Positions 26,837-36,839 are shown, counted from the stretch's first letter. The stretch: 64,000 nt of DNA from Desulfobulbaceae bacterium (GCA_024636345.1 JAGXHG010000007.1:1-64000), one strand, 5' to 3'. The notes: generated by a model from the sequence alone, not told the origin. A program made the numbers and translations.

Positions 26837-28120
26837 ATGAAAAGAGGTCCCAGATCGATTTCCGTCTTTTTTGTCGTTGTCGCTGAGTTTCTCTTGTCCT
26901 TCGTTACAGGATGTGACAAGGCTGATTCTCTGTTTGTCTGCAGCGATAGTATCGGCTGCGTTACCATTGCTCCCGGGAAACCTGTCAAAGTCGGGGTGCT
27001 TCAGGCCTTGAGCGGTGAGGTTGCCCCTCTGGGTCGAGCCCAAATGCGAGGTCTGGAGCTTGCCCTTGAAAAAAGAGGCGGCCGCATCCTCGGTCATCCT
27101 GTTCTTCTGCAAACGGAAGACACAGGCTGCAGCCCCGAAGGTGGGGCCAATGCTGCCCTGAAGATTATTGCTGACCCTGAGAGCGTGGCGATCTATGGAA
27201 CGACCTGTTCCGCTGATGCAGCAACAGCTTCTCAGGTCATGTCCGATGCCGGTTTGACCATGATCTCTGGTAACAACAGCGCCCCTTTTCTCACCTCCAT
27301 TGCCGGGAAAGCCGCTCTTGATCGGCATCCTGGCTATTTCCGTACCGCTTCAAATGAGGAGAATGCCGGCAAAGCCGCGGCTGTCTTTTCCTACAAGATC
27401 CTTGGCGTCCATAAAGTCGCGATCATTCATGATGGAGATATCTATACCATGGGGCTGGCTAATGGATTCGCGAAAGCCTTTGAGAAACAAGGCGGCACGG
27501 TGGTTCTGTCCACGTCAATCAATAAAGGTGATACAGACATGAGGCCCGTCTTAACCGCCGTGGTCAACTCCCAGGCGGAGCTTCTTTTCTTCCCTCTTTA
27601 TCAGCCCGAAGGGAATCATCTTCTCCAGCAGGCCAGAAAAAATATTGCATTAAATAAGACAGTCCTGATGAGTGACGGTGCTTTGATTGAAAACAGTTTC
27701 ATTGAGGCGGTGGCCAACGATGCCAAGGGAATGTATTTTATTGGTCCGGTTCGTCCTGCCGGCCCTGAAGTTGAGCAAATGGATGCTGTCTATGAAAAAA
27801 AATACGGGGAGAAGGCATCCGTCAGTTATTATCTGAGCGGTTATGATGCGGCGAATCTGCTTTTCCATGCTATCGAACAGGCAGCAATCTGTGAACAAAG
27901 TGGAACTCTCCATATTGGACGGCAAAAATTGCGCGACACCCTGCATGGCATCAAGACTTTCAAGGGTGTTACCGGTACGCTCCATTGTGATCAATTCGGT
28001 GATTGCGGTCAATCCGCCTTTAACGTTCTGCAACTGCTTGATCCGTCTCAGGGTATAGCGGGGCTCGAATCCAACATTATCTATAACTATCTTCCTGGTA
28101 CGTCTAAAAGAGCAAACTAA
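26837..28120 (+). CDS. Periplasmic ligand-binding lipoprotein (LivJ/type I fold)
   Basis: A 427-residue protein with a signal sequence and lipobox-like FVTGC (Cys about residue 26). The mature part is a type I periplasmic binding fold of the branched-chain amino-acid/amide receptor class: VKVGVLQALSGEVAPLGRAQMRGLELALE, IYGTTCSADAATAS and AIIHDGDIYTMGLANGFAKAFE. There is no permease or ATPase gene nearby. Instead a sensor kinase gene starts 3 bp after its stop. This strongly suggests that it presents a ligand to that kinase instead of, or besides, transport. The ligand is unknown. Confidence 0.85.
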   Translation: MKRGPRSISVFFVVVAEFLLSFVTGCDKADSLFVCSDSIGCVTIAPGKPVKVGVLQALSGEVAPLGRAQMRGLELALEKRGGRILGHPVLLQTEDTGCSPEGGANAALKIIADPESVAIYGTTCSADAATASQVMSDAGLTMISGNNSAPFLTSIAGKAALDRHPGYFRTASNEENAGKAAAVFSYKILGVHKVAIIHDGDIYTMGLANGFAKAFEKQGGTVVLSTSINKGDTDMRPVLTAVVNSQAELLFFPLYQPEGNHLLQQARKNIALNKTVLMSDGALIENSFIEAVANDAKGMYFIGPVRPAGPEVEQMDAVYEKKYGEKASVSYYLSGYDAANLLFHAIEQAAICEQSGTLHIGRQKLRDTLHGIKTFKGVTGTLHCDQFGDCGQSAFNVLQLLDPSQGIAGLESNIIYNYLPGTSKRAN

Positions 28121-28123
28121 ACA

Positions 28124-30850
28124 ATGAGGTTGCTTCCTTCCATAACCAGAGCCTGGCATAGGGCAGGAATAACGAAAAAATTCTCTCTGTCTTTCTTCTT
28201 GCTGATCTTTCTGATTGCCATAATGCTTGGGGCAAGTTGTTTTGCGCTTTTTTATGTCCGTCAGATGGAAGAGAAAATTCTGACCAGTGTGAATATCGAA
28301 CGATTGGTGCTGGAAGTAGACAGTGGCATGGAACTGGCTCGGCGGCTGAGTGGGGATTTTTTTCTGCACGCTCCACATATTGGAATTGCCGCGGCTCACC
28401 AGCAGTACGTTCAACCCTCGGTTCGACAGGCTGCGCGTGTCATTGCCTTAAGTGACGAGCTGCGAGATCTTCTTTATCGTTCACAGCCCTCCGAGACCCA
28501 GCAAACACCACAAGTTGATCTGATTCTCTATCTGTCGATGGCCAAACGATTTACTGGAACATCCATTCATGCGGTAGAACTGGTTACGAAACGGGATATT
28601 CCGGTGAATGGTCTGGTCGATCAGATGACAAGTTGTGTCAATATTTTTGGAGCTTCTCTTGTATCGCATCCTGATCTTCTAGCTCTGCATCTTAAGGCAA
28701 AAGGATTTTTTCAGGAATATCTGATCAATCATCAACGACCGGTTATCCAATCTGCCTTCAATATTGCGTCGTCATTGCATCTTGCCATTATCAATGATCA
28801 GACTGTTCTGCGTGAGGAAAAAACAGCGCTCCTGGCCATGCTCAATCAATGTCGATCAATTGCTGAGGAGATTGTGGCGATTGATCAGGAAATCAAGGGT
28901 GCCTTTAATGATTTTACCATTCAGTCGGCAACGACGCGCATGGCCTCGCAATCTCTGTTGCAATTTGCCCAGAAAGAGACCTTTAGAAATTACGAGAAAA
29001 CACATTTTGCCCATAAAGCGGTTCTTATTGGTATGTCAGGCGTGTTCGTTTTTTGTGTAGTGATCTTGATGTTGCTGGCCAGAAAAGTTGACCATGATAT
29101 TACTTGGAACATTCTCAGAATGAAGGATCGTGCCCAGGAGTTAACGAAAGGGAATTTTGATGTACGATGCGAAGATACTGGAGAAGACGAATTGGGACAG
29201 CTGGCGCGGACCTTTAATTCCATGGCGGTACATATTCAAGAACTCGTTTCCACGTTGGAAGATAAGGTCGTGCAACGGACCGCGCAGCTTGGCGAAAGTG
29301 AACAGCGATTCCGTCATTTGGCTGCCAACTTACCATTGATTCCAGTACAGGGCTATGATTGTGATCGGAATATTATTTTTTGGAATCGCGCCAGTGAGAG
29401 TATCTATGGGTATACTGCCGCGGAGGCCATGGGCCGGAAGATGGAGGATCTGATTATTCCTCAAGCTGAGCGTGCCAATTTTGTTCAAATAACTCGGGAC
29501 TGGCTTGACCGGGATATCGCCCCCCCCTCGTCGGAACTAATCCGGCGTCATAAAAACGGTAGTTTGGTCGACGTTTATTCCTCTCACGTCATGCTCAACA
29601 GTACTAAGGGTGAGAAGGAAATGTACGGTATTGATATTGACCTTGCAGAAATCAGGCAGGTTCAGAAAGAAAAAGCCTCAATAGAAGGGCGGTTGCAGCG
29701 TGCTCAAAAAATGGAAGCCATAGGTTTGATGGCAGGCGGGGTTGCCCATGACCTGAATAATATCCTCTCCGGTATTGTTGGCTATCCCGATCTGATTCTT
29801 ATGCAATGGCCCACAGACAATAGATTGAAGGCGATGGTCGAACCAATCAAAGAATCAGGAAAACGAGCTGCCGCTATTGTTGCTGATCTGCTGACTGTAG
29901 CCCGTGGAGTGGCTTGTGTAAGAGAGTTCAAGGAACTCAATTTATTAATAGAGGAATACATCGGGTCACCGGAAGGAAAAAAACTACAATCTCTTTATCC
30001 TGACATTAACTTAGAGATGCATATTGAAGCTAGAAAGAGTGTTATATCCTGTTCTCCTACACATATTAAAAAGTGTTTGATGAACCTGATGATAAACGCC
30101 GCCGAGGCCATAAGCGGACCCGGACGTATTACGATTTCAACATGTGAGCAGATCTTTGATGCAACAATGGCAGAGAAGAAGGGCCTTGCACCGGGAAGAT
30201 ATGTAGTGCTCACTCTCAGTGATAGTGGGACGGGTATTGCGGCTGATGATCTGGTCCGAATTTTTGAACCATTTTATACGAAAAAGGTCATGGGCAGAAG
30301 TGGCACCGGCTTGGGGTTATCGGTTGTCTGGAATACTATTCAGGATCACAATGGCAGCATTACGGTCAACAGCAGCGAAAAAGGTACGTCCTTTGAGTTG
30401 TCATTCCCTCTTGTCAATAATAACACCGTAATTAACAATGATAAAAAGGAACAATCAGAGATTGTCAGGACAGGAAGTGGAGGACACGTCCTGGTGGTGG
30501 ATGATGAGCCTCAATTGCTTGATATCGCCAGACAATCTCTTGAAATGTTTGGGTATTCGGTGGAAACGGCAAAGTCTGGTGAAGATGCAATTGCTTTTTT
30601 ACAAAATAACAAAGCGGATCTGGTACTTCTTGATATGCTGATGGAACCAGGGATGAATGGCCGCGAGACATATGAGCAGATTCTCAAGATTTATCCTCGG
30701 CAAAAGGCGATTATCGTCAGTGGTTACTCGGAAAGTGACGAGGTGAAAATGGCTCTAAATTTAGGAGCTAAGGCTTTGCTTAAAAAACCTTATACGGTAA
30801 AACAACTGAATGAGGTGGTTCTGTTGGCCATGCCTCTGAATAATAAATAA
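28124..30850 (+). CDS. Hybrid sensor histidine kinase (HAMP-PAS-HisKA-HATPase-REC)
   Basis: A 908-residue membrane kinase. There is one membrane helix at about residues 18-45 and a second at about 302-325 around a helical periplasmic sensor. HAMP, a PAS domain (about 395-515) and the phospho-acceptor motif GGVAHDLNNI with His542 follow. The ATP site is NLMINAAEAI, DSGTGI and GTGLGLSVV. A C-terminal receiver has Asp837 (LVLLDMLM). The start lies 3 bp after the binding-lipoprotein gene, so the two are co-translated. The lipoprotein probably docks on the periplasmic domain. No separate output regulator is visible nearby. Confidence 0.92.
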   Translation: MRLLPSITRAWHRAGITKKFSLSFFLLIFLIAIMLGASCFALFYVRQMEEKILTSVNIERLVLEVDSGMELARRLSGDFFLHAPHIGIAAAHQQYVQPSVRQAARVIALSDELRDLLYRSQPSETQQTPQVDLILYLSMAKRFTGTSIHAVELVTKRDIPVNGLVDQMTSCVNIFGASLVSHPDLLALHLKAKGFFQEYLINHQRPVIQSAFNIASSLHLAIINDQTVLREEKTALLAMLNQCRSIAEEIVAIDQEIKGAFNDFTIQSATTRMASQSLLQFAQKETFRNYEKTHFAHKAVLIGMSGVFVFCVVILMLLARKVDHDITWNILRMKDRAQELTKGNFDVRCEDTGEDELGQLARTFNSMAVHIQELVSTLEDKVVQRTAQLGESEQRFRHLAANLPLIPVQGYDCDRNIIFWNRASESIYGYTAAEAMGRKMEDLIIPQAERANFVQITRDWLDRDIAPPSSELIRRHKNGSLVDVYSSHVMLNSTKGEKEMYGIDIDLAEIRQVQKEKASIEGRLQRAQKMEAIGLMAGGVAHDLNNILSGIVGYPDLILMQWPTDNRLKAMVEPIKESGKRAAAIVADLLTVARGVACVREFKELNLLIEEYIGSPEGKKLQSLYPDINLEMHIEARKSVISCSPTHIKKCLMNLMINAAEAISGPGRITISTCEQIFDATMAEKKGLAPGRYVVLTLSDSGTGIAADDLVRIFEPFYTKKVMGRSGTGLGLSVVWNTIQDHNGSITVNSSEKGTSFELSFPLVNNNTVINNDKKEQSEIVRTGSGGHVLVVDDEPQLLDIARQSLEMFGYSVETAKSGEDAIAFLQNNKADLVLLDMLMEPGMNGRETYEQILKIYPRQKAIIVSGYSESDEVKMALNLGAKALLKKPYTVKQLNEVVLLAMPLNNK

Positions 30851-31097
30851 ACTGTCGGGACTTGTTGGTTGTGCAGTGGAGTATTTTTGTTGTTCTCTTT
30901 GCTTTAAACTTGTATATTATACCTTTTTTGTGAAAATTTTTCATGATATTCACAAATTATTGATACTTGTATAATGGTTCCCGCGATGGCCTTAAAAGGT
31001 GATAAACTTGATCATGTCTGCTCCTCTCGAGTGGCTGTGACCGAAGGGTTGACCCATTAAAAATTATGATCCGAATTATGACTAGTGAGGAGTTAAA
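30851..31097. promoter_or_regulatory. Region upstream of serA
   Basis: AT-rich. A TATAAT hexamer near 30970 preceded directly by TTG could serve as a -10 element, but the -35 is weak. The ribosome site GAGGAG precedes ATG 31098. Confidence 0.3.
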
Positions 31098-32690
31098 ATG
31101 AAAGTACTGATTAGTGACAATCTGTCTCCTGCCGGAGCACAGATATTGCGTGATGCCGGTCTGGAAGTTGATATCAATACCGGTCTTGCCCCGGAAGAAT
31201 TGAAGAAGATTATCGGCAATTATGATGGTCTGGTTATCCGCAGCGCCACTAAGGTAACGGCAGAGATCATTGCAGCGGCTGACAAGCTGCGGGTGGTGGG
31301 TCGTGCCGGTATCGGTCTTGATAATGTTGATATCCCGGCTGCCAGTCAGAAAGGAATTGTGGTCATGAATGCGCCTGATGGCAATGCCACCACTGCGGCT
31401 GAGCATGCCATTGCCATGATGATGTCCCTGTCTCGGAATATTCCCCAGGCCACTGCTTCGATGAAGGCTGGAAAGTGGGAGAAAAAGAGTTTCATGGGTC
31501 GTGAGGTGACTGGTAAAACCTTGGGTATTTTCGGTATCGGCCGGATAGGCGCCATTGTCGCCAACAGAGCTCAGGGGCTGCGGATGAAGGTTATTGCCTA
31601 TGACCCCCATATGCCCAAAGAATTGGTGGATAAGTTGGGTGTCGAACTGGTAACATTGGAAGAGCTCGCCAAGCTTTCTGATTATATCACCGTGCATGTG
31701 CCGCTGACCAAGGAGACGGACAAGGTTCTTTCCACCGAGTTCTTCACGAACATGAAGAAAGATGCCATGTTCATTGATTGCGCGCGTGGTGGGGTCTGCG
31801 ACGAAGAGGCTCTGTACAAGGCCCTGGTTGATGGTGAGATTGCGGGCGCGGCACTTGATGTCTATGCTGTAGAGCCAACTAACATGGAAAATTGCCCGAT
31901 GCTGGGCTTGAATAATTTTATCTGTACCCCCCATCTTGGTGCTTCAACCAGCGAGGCTCAGGAGAACGTGGCCCTGACTATCGCCGAGCAAGTGGCTGAT
32001 TATTTGAAAACAGGGGTTATTGCCAATGCCGTGAACGTCCCTTCTGTCAGTGGAGACGTGCTGGCTCAGGTTGGCCCCTATATTAATCTGGGTGAAATGT
32101 TGGGATCCCTGCATATGCAGATTGCGAAAGGAAGCGTGCAGGATGTGAGCATTGAATACAGTGGCGAGCTTGCAGACATGAATACCAGTCCCATTACTGT
32201 TGCCTTCTTGAAAGGTCTGTTTACTCCCATCCTTCAGGATGCAGTCAACTATGTAAACGCCCCGGTAATTGCGAAAGATAGGGGGATCAGGGTGGTTGAG
32301 TCCAGAACAGAACAGTCCGATGATTTTACCAATACCCTGACCATCAAAGTCAAGTCCAGCGAGGGCGAAAATGTCCTGATGGGAACCGTCTTTGGTAAAA
32401 AAGAGCCTCGGCTTGTCCGCTTGAACGCCTTCCGTCTGGAGGCGCTTCCAGCAGGGCCCATGCTTCTGGTCTATAATAAAGACGTTCCCGGTGTTATTGG
32501 TGATCTTGGCACCACCCTGGGCAAGGCTGGCGTCAATATCTCAAGGATGACAGTCGGCCGAGAGGAGTCCAGTGAGCAGAATGTCATTTTCCTCAATACC
32601 AATATTCCGATTTCCAAGGAATTGCTGGCTGAGGTGCAGGCCCTTGATTTTATCGATGGGGCCATTGCCCTGGAGATGGTGAATTATTAA
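31098..32690 (+). CDS. serA: D-3-phosphoglycerate dehydrogenase
   Basis: A 530-residue long-form enzyme that oxidises 3-phosphoglycerate with NAD, the first step of serine synthesis. It has the substrate region RAGIGLDNVDIPAA, nucleotide fold GIFGIGRIGAIVANRA, catalytic ARGGVCDEEAL and the histidine in TPHLGASTSEAQ. Beyond residue 310 come the intervening (ASB) domain and a C-terminal ACT domain (PGVIGDLGTTLGKAGVNISRM), which commonly senses serine. ATG 31098 follows GAGGAGTTAAA. Neighbours downstream are a DUF1844 gene and ispE. Confidence 0.97.
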   Translation: MKVLISDNLSPAGAQILRDAGLEVDINTGLAPEELKKIIGNYDGLVIRSATKVTAEIIAAADKLRVVGRAGIGLDNVDIPAASQKGIVVMNAPDGNATTAAEHAIAMMMSLSRNIPQATASMKAGKWEKKSFMGREVTGKTLGIFGIGRIGAIVANRAQGLRMKVIAYDPHMPKELVDKLGVELVTLEELAKLSDYITVHVPLTKETDKVLSTEFFTNMKKDAMFIDCARGGVCDEEALYKALVDGEIAGAALDVYAVEPTNMENCPMLGLNNFICTPHLGASTSEAQENVALTIAEQVADYLKTGVIANAVNVPSVSGDVLAQVGPYINLGEMLGSLHMQIAKGSVQDVSIEYSGELADMNTSPITVAFLKGLFTPILQDAVNYVNAPVIAKDRGIRVVESRTEQSDDFTNTLTIKVKSSEGENVLMGTVFGKKEPRLVRLNAFRLEALPAGPMLLVYNKDVPGVIGDLGTTLGKAGVNISRMTVGREESSEQNVIFLNTNIPISKELLAEVQALDFIDGAIALEMVNY

Positions 32691-32740
32691 TAATATGGCC
32701 TTTGCCGGGTTCAATCTTTTGAAGGAGTTGGGTTAGCGCT

Positions 32741-33061
32741 ATGGATGAACAAAAAGAGCAAGGTTGTCCTTGTGGAGAGGGAAAGGTTCCTGATCGAAAT
32801 GGGAAATGCGTTATGCCCAATGTAACCTTCCCTGCTTTTATCATGTCTTTGAACACCTCGGTTCTTTATCATCTGGGTGAGATAGCTGATCCGGTAACAG
32901 GAAAGAAACAGATTGATTATGATCTGGCCCGGCATGGTATTGATACCTTGATGCTTTTGCTGGAAAAGACAAAAGGTAATCTGACTTCTGATGAAGAGGG
33001 GATGCTGAAAGGTATTCTCTATGATGTCAAGATGCGCTTTGCAAAATCTGTGCAAAAATAA
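32741..33061 (+). CDS. DUF1844 family protein
   Basis: A 106-residue cytosolic protein recognised by the DUF1844 core VTFPAFIMSLNTSVLYHLGEI followed by DLARHGIDTLMLLLEKTKGNLT. An extra N-terminal cysteine pair (GCPCGEG) precedes the core. Function is unknown. In deltaproteobacteria it often sits near translation or cofactor genes. ATG 32741 lies after GGAG at a rather long spacing of about 13 nt. Confidence 0.85.
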   Translation: MDEQKEQGCPCGEGKVPDRNGKCVMPNVTFPAFIMSLNTSVLYHLGEIADPVTGKKQIDYDLARHGIDTLMLLLEKTKGNLTSDEEGMLKGILYDVKMRFAKSVQK

Positions 33062-33104
33062 ATTGGTTGAGTGCATTAGCATTACAGTTGATTGAGGTAA
33101 CAGT

Positions 33105-33989
33105 TTGGTGTTAGTGAGATCCGGAAGCTCTTTTGTGCTCCAGGCTCCGGCTAAAGTGAATTTGTCTCTGCGGGTTCTTGGGAGACGCTCTGATGGGTAT
33201 CACGATTTAGACACTGTGATGCAGAAACTCGATCTCTGTGATCTGGTAACTCTTGGGGTGACCGATAAACCGGGCGTTGTTTTGCACTGCCCTGACTCGG
33301 ATCTGCCGGAAGATCGTTCCAATATCGTCTGGAGGGCGGCAGAGGCCTTTCTGGCGGCATCTGGATGTGAGAAGGTTGGGGTTGATATAACTCTTCAGAA
33401 GAGGATTCCCATTGCTGCCGGACTTGGAGGGGGGAGCAGTGATGCCGGGACGGTACTTACTGGCCTGAACAGTCTGTTGAAGACTGGTTTCTCAGCTACC
33501 GAGTTGATTACGCTGGCCAGGCCACTGGGAGCAGATGTTCCTTTTTTTGTGACAGATTATGGTGCTGTCCGAGCTCAAGGGATAGGCGACCGAATGATTG
33601 CCGTGCAATCTCTGAAAGATTGCACGGTGGTTCTTGCGAATCCAGGCTTTTCCGTGTCCACGCGTTGGGTTTTTGAAAAATATGCGTTGACAATGGAAGA
33701 TAAAGATTCTAAATTGTCAGATTCTCAAAAAAAATTTGATCATGTCTTGGCCTATGCAGGAAACAATGATCTGGAGCGGATATCTATTCCTTTTTATCCA
33801 GAAATAGAGGCGCTTAAACAAAAACTTGTTCATGCGGGCGCATCTTCTGTCTTGATGTCTGGAAGTGGACCAACTGTTTTCGGGATTTTTCCAGATGAAA
33901 ACGGCGGCGTGTCAGCTCTTGTTCGACAGGCTGTTCAGGTGTTACAACAACAAAATAATGTAAAAGTTTTTGTAACTCAACCTGTGTGA
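33105..33989 (+). CDS. ispE: 4-diphosphocytidyl-2-C-methyl-D-erythritol kinase
   Basis: A 294-residue GHMP kinase of the non-mevalonate isoprenoid pathway that phosphorylates CDP-methylerythritol. APAKVNLSLRVLGRRSDGYHDL is the family opening, PIAAGLGGGSSDAGT the ATP loop, and MSGSGPTVFGIF the third GHMP motif. The start is TTG 33105 (or GTG 33108) behind GAGG. The TGA stop (33987-33989) is immediately followed, with no gap, by the first base of tRNA-Gln. The mRNA and tRNA must therefore come from one transcript or overlapping ones. Confidence 0.95.
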   Translation: MVLVRSGSSFVLQAPAKVNLSLRVLGRRSDGYHDLDTVMQKLDLCDLVTLGVTDKPGVVLHCPDSDLPEDRSNIVWRAAEAFLAASGCEKVGVDITLQKRIPIAAGLGGGSSDAGTVLTGLNSLLKTGFSATELITLARPLGADVPFFVTDYGAVRAQGIGDRMIAVQSLKDCTVVLANPGFSVSTRWVFEKYALTMEDKDSKLSDSQKKFDHVLAYAGNNDLERISIPFYPEIEALKQKLVHAGASSVLMSGSGPTVFGIFPDENGGVSALVRQAVQVLQQQNNVKVFVTQPV

Positions 33990-34064
33990 TGGGGTGTCGC
34001 CAAGCGGTAAGGCACCGGGTTTTGATCCCGGCATTCGTAGGTTCGAATCCTGCCACCCCAGCCA
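33990..34064 (+). tRNA. tRNA-Gln (UUG), CCA encoded
   Basis: A full cloverleaf: acceptor TGGGGTG pairs with CACCCCA, and the anticodon stem CCGGG/CCCGG holds loop TTTTGAT with anticodon TTG at 34022-34024. The T-arm has GTTCGAATC. Discriminator G is followed by encoded CCA (34062-34064). It is charged by the GlnRS encoded at 23142-24839. Confidence 0.97.
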
Positions 34065-34111
34065 ATAGAAGAGGTTGGACAATCCTTTTACCTTAACTGA
34101 AAATAAATATT

Positions 34112-35050
34112 ATGCCAAAAGCTCCGAAGATATTTTCCGGCAATGCTCACCCACAGATGGCTCGTGAGATTGCTGAATTTCTTGGACTTCCGTTGTCAGA
34201 AGCGGATGTAAGAAAATTCAGTGATGGTGAAATATTTGTTGAGATAAAAGAGAATGTTCGTGGTGATGATGTTTATGTCGTCCAACCAACCTGCACCCCT
34301 GTCAATGATCATCTGATGGAGCTGGTGATTATGGTTGATGCTCTTCGTCGGGCATCTGCGCGAAGGATAACGGCAGTGGTTCCTTATTATGGCTATGCGC
34401 GTCAGGATAGAAAGGTTGCTCCCAGGGTTCCTATTTCAGCCAAAGTTGTCGCTGAAATGTTTATGGCGGTAGGGGTGCGTCGTGTATTATGTATGGATCT
34501 GCATGCCGGCCAGATTCAGGGCTTCTTCAATATCCCCGTTGATCATCTGTATGCTGCCCCGGTGTTGTTGAAATATATTAAAGAAAAATTTGAAAATGTA
34601 ATAATGGTATCACCTGATGCCGGTGGGGTTGAACGGACTCGTGCCTTTGCTAAACGTCTTGATGCAGGTCTTGCTATTATCGATAAGCGGCGGGACCGAC
34701 CCAATGAATGTCAGGCCATGAATGTGATTGGTGACGTGAAAGGCAAGGTTGCGATTCTTCTTGATGACATGGTGGATACTGCTGGTACTCTGTGCAATGG
34801 GGCGGCAACGCTGCTTGAACATGGGGCCAAGGAAGTTCATGCCTGTTGCTCGCACCCAGTTTTGTCAGGGCCTGCCATTGAACGTTTGAATAAATCATGT
34901 ATTAAATCTCTGGTGGTCACTAATTCTATTCCTCTGCGTGGAGATGCTTTGAAGTGTGATATCATTAAGGTATTGTCAGTGTCTAAGCTTCTTGCTGAGG
35001 CTATTGATCGAATTCATAATGAGGATTCGGTCAGTTCTCTTTTTGTATAA
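34112..35050 (+). CDS. prs: Ribose-phosphate pyrophosphokinase
   Basis: A 312-residue class I PRPP synthase that transfers pyrophosphate from ATP to ribose 5-phosphate and supplies nucleotide, histidine and tryptophan pathways. Motifs are [26 protein letters not shown], the metal-binding [12 protein letters not shown] and the PRPP loop [13 protein letters not shown]. Length is normal. ATG 34112 has no clear ribosome site. It is 48 bp downstream of tRNA-Gln in the common ispE-tRNA-prs-rplY-pth order. Confidence 0.97.
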   Translation: MPKAPKIFSGNAHPQMAREIAEFLGLPLSEADVRKFSDGEIFVEIKENVRGDDVYVVQPTCTPVNDHLMELVIMVDALRRASARRITAVVPYYGYARQDRKVAPRVPISAKVVAEMFMAVGVRRVLCMDLHAGQIQGFFNIPVDHLYAAPVLLKYIKEKFENVIMVSPDAGGVERTRAFAKRLDAGLAIIDKRRDRPNECQAMNVIGDVKGKVAILLDDMVDTAGTLCNGAATLLEHGAKEVHACCSHPVLSGPAIERLNKSCIKSLVVTNSIPLRGDALKCDIIKVLSVSKLLAEAIDRIHNEDSVSSLFV

Positions 35051-35155
35051 TTGTATAACTTTGGTGTAACAGTTCGCGTATTTGTTTTTTTAGATAAATA
35101 AGTTCCTTAATTATCTGTTTTGTGCAGGTGATACAGGAACGTGATGGAGGAAAAA

Positions 35156-35719
35156 ATGCTTCAACAGGAAATGTCCGCTTCAGTAAGAAAAGATTTTGGG
35201 AAGGGGGCCATGCGGCGCTTGCGGATGGCTGGCAGTACTCCGGCAATTATATATGGTACAGGACGTGAGCCTATTTCGCTTCAGCTTGAGACTCTGCCAC
35301 TTGTTAAACAGTTGCTGAAAATTCGACGCCGTAATGCTGTGATTACTCTGAATATTGAAGGAGATTCTTCCCGACATGTTTTGATTAAAGAATTGCAGAC
35401 GGATCCTGTGCGAGACACCTTGATTCATGCAGATTTTTATGAGATTCCCTTGGATAAACCACGACAGTTCACCGTTGATCTGGTTGTGACAGGTGATGCT
35501 AAAGGTGTCGATGTTGGTGGAATTTTGGAAGTTGTTTCCAGAAAAGTGGTAGTAGAGGGAAATCCCCTTGATATTCCTGATATGATGGAAGTTGATGTGA
35601 CAGATCTGGCTATTGGAGATGATTATCTGGTCAGCAATTTGGAAATGCCGGCTAATCTTAAGATGATTACAACAGGCAATGCTGTTTGTGTAACAATAAT
35701 GGCACCGTCTGTAGCTTGA
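35156..35719 (+). CDS. rplY: Ribosomal protein L25/Ctc family
   Basis: A 187-residue two-domain L25 (general stress protein Ctc type). The N-terminal 5S rRNA-binding domain includes RKDFGKGAMRRLRMAGSTPAIIYG, and the C-terminal domain contains VEGNPLDIPDMMEVDVTDL. ATG 35156 is preferred over GTG 35141 because GGAGG (35146-35150) lies five bases before it. It belongs to the prs-rplY-pth block and is followed by two tandem terminator-like hairpins. Confidence 0.95.
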   Translation: MLQQEMSASVRKDFGKGAMRRLRMAGSTPAIIYGTGREPISLQLETLPLVKQLLKIRRRNAVITLNIEGDSSRHVLIKELQTDPVRDTLIHADFYEIPLDKPRQFTVDLVVTGDAKGVDVGGILEVVSRKVVVEGNPLDIPDMMEVDVTDLAIGDDYLVSNLEMPANLKMITTGNAVCVTIMAPSVA

Positions 35720-35721
35720 TC

Positions 35722-35787
35722 TAATACAAAAAAATCTGTATTATTTTTTTAATCCGGAAAGAGCTGTGGCTCTCTCCGGATTTTTTT
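35722..35787 (+). terminator. Tandem intrinsic terminators after rplY
   Basis: The first hairpin TAATACA/TGTATTA is followed by a T run (to about 35750). The second and stronger one pairs AATCCGGA (35751-35758) with TCCGGATT (35775-35782) around AGAGC/GCTCT and ends in seven T. Confidence 0.85.
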
Positions 35788-35984
35788 ATTTATAGATAGG
35801 AGCGAAAGAGTTAATTTCTTGTTGTCATTTTGTTGTAACCATCATCGATGGTTTGGTGTTTATTTATGGATCGACACACCGGATGAAGTGCTGAGTTTGG
35901 GTATGAAAAGCAATTAATTCCAGATGTCGTTTTTGTCACTCAGGTGATGATGTTATTTTTCTTACAATAGCTAGATGTGAAAGT

Positions 35985-36581
35985 ATGGGTGAAAATATTT
36001 TTTTAGTGGTCGGGTTGGGGAATCCTGGTATTGAATATGCTGCAACGCGGCATAATGCCGGGTTTATGGTAGTTGATGAGCTCGCTAGAAGGTTTGGGGG
36101 GGCTGTTGAGCAAGAGAAATGGCAGGCGCATTTTGTACAGCTATTTTTATGGGGGAGTAGGATATGTTTTTTGAAGCCGGATACTTTTATGAATTTGAGT
36201 GGCAAGTCTGTTGCCAGGTATGCCGATTTTTATAAAGTAGAGCCAGGTCAGATTCTCGTTGTGCATGATGATCTGGATATGGCCCCTGGGCGGGTGAAAT
36301 TGGTTGCCGGCGGTGGGACTGGTGGTCATAATGGCATCCGTTCATTGGTTCAATGTCTGGGGACAAAAGATTTCCTGCGATTAAAACTGGGTATCGGCAG
36401 GCCCGGAAAATTGAATAATTACTCAGAGATTCCGGTGGAGAAATATGTATTGGCTCCCTTCTCTCCGGATGAAAGAATACTCTTGGAGCAGAGGGTCGAT
36501 GTTATAGAAAAAGGTCTGGAGTACCTTGTTCGTGATGGAGTTGCCAAGGCAATGAATCTGATAAACACCATAAAACCGTGA
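35985..36581 (+). CDS. pth: Peptidyl-tRNA hydrolase
   Basis: A 198-residue enzyme that releases peptides from stalled peptidyl-tRNAs. The opening VVGLGNPGIEYAATRHNAGFMVVDEL contains the conserved Asn and catalytic His. LKPDTFMNLSGKSV and VHDDLDMAPGRVKL are further family motifs, and GGTGGHNGIRS follows. ATG 35985 lacks a strong ribosome site. Although it is in the conserved prs-rplY-pth order, the terminators at 35722-35787 suggest that it has its own promoter. Confidence 0.97.
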   Translation: MGENIFLVVGLGNPGIEYAATRHNAGFMVVDELARRFGGAVEQEKWQAHFVQLFLWGSRICFLKPDTFMNLSGKSVARYADFYKVEPGQILVVHDDLDMAPGRVKLVAGGGTGGHNGIRSLVQCLGTKDFLRLKLGIGRPGKLNNYSEIPVEKYVLAPFSPDERILLEQRVDVIEKGLEYLVRDGVAKAMNLINTIKP

Positions 36582-36839
36582 GTTTTACTGCTCGCTTCAG
36601 AGAAAGGACCTTTTTTGAGGAGCGTGATCTTTAAAAATATGTTACTAATAAAACATGTTTTTATTGTTGTCGTAGTTTAAGTCAGAGGCTTGTCGACTGG
36701 TAAAAAATTAGTTTTTTTGTATCGAACATGGGGAGTCCTTGAAGTCATTTAATGACTTTCGTTTATTGGGGATGATAAGAAGATCCTTGTAAGTGAAAAA
36801 GGATCTCTTGTTTGAACTATTCATCTTGACCAGGAGGAT

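Noticed and set aside
30957-31934. Minus-strand 325-codon frame over serA
   Set aside because: serA motifs are complete on the plus strand, and the minus frame has no ribosome site or family.
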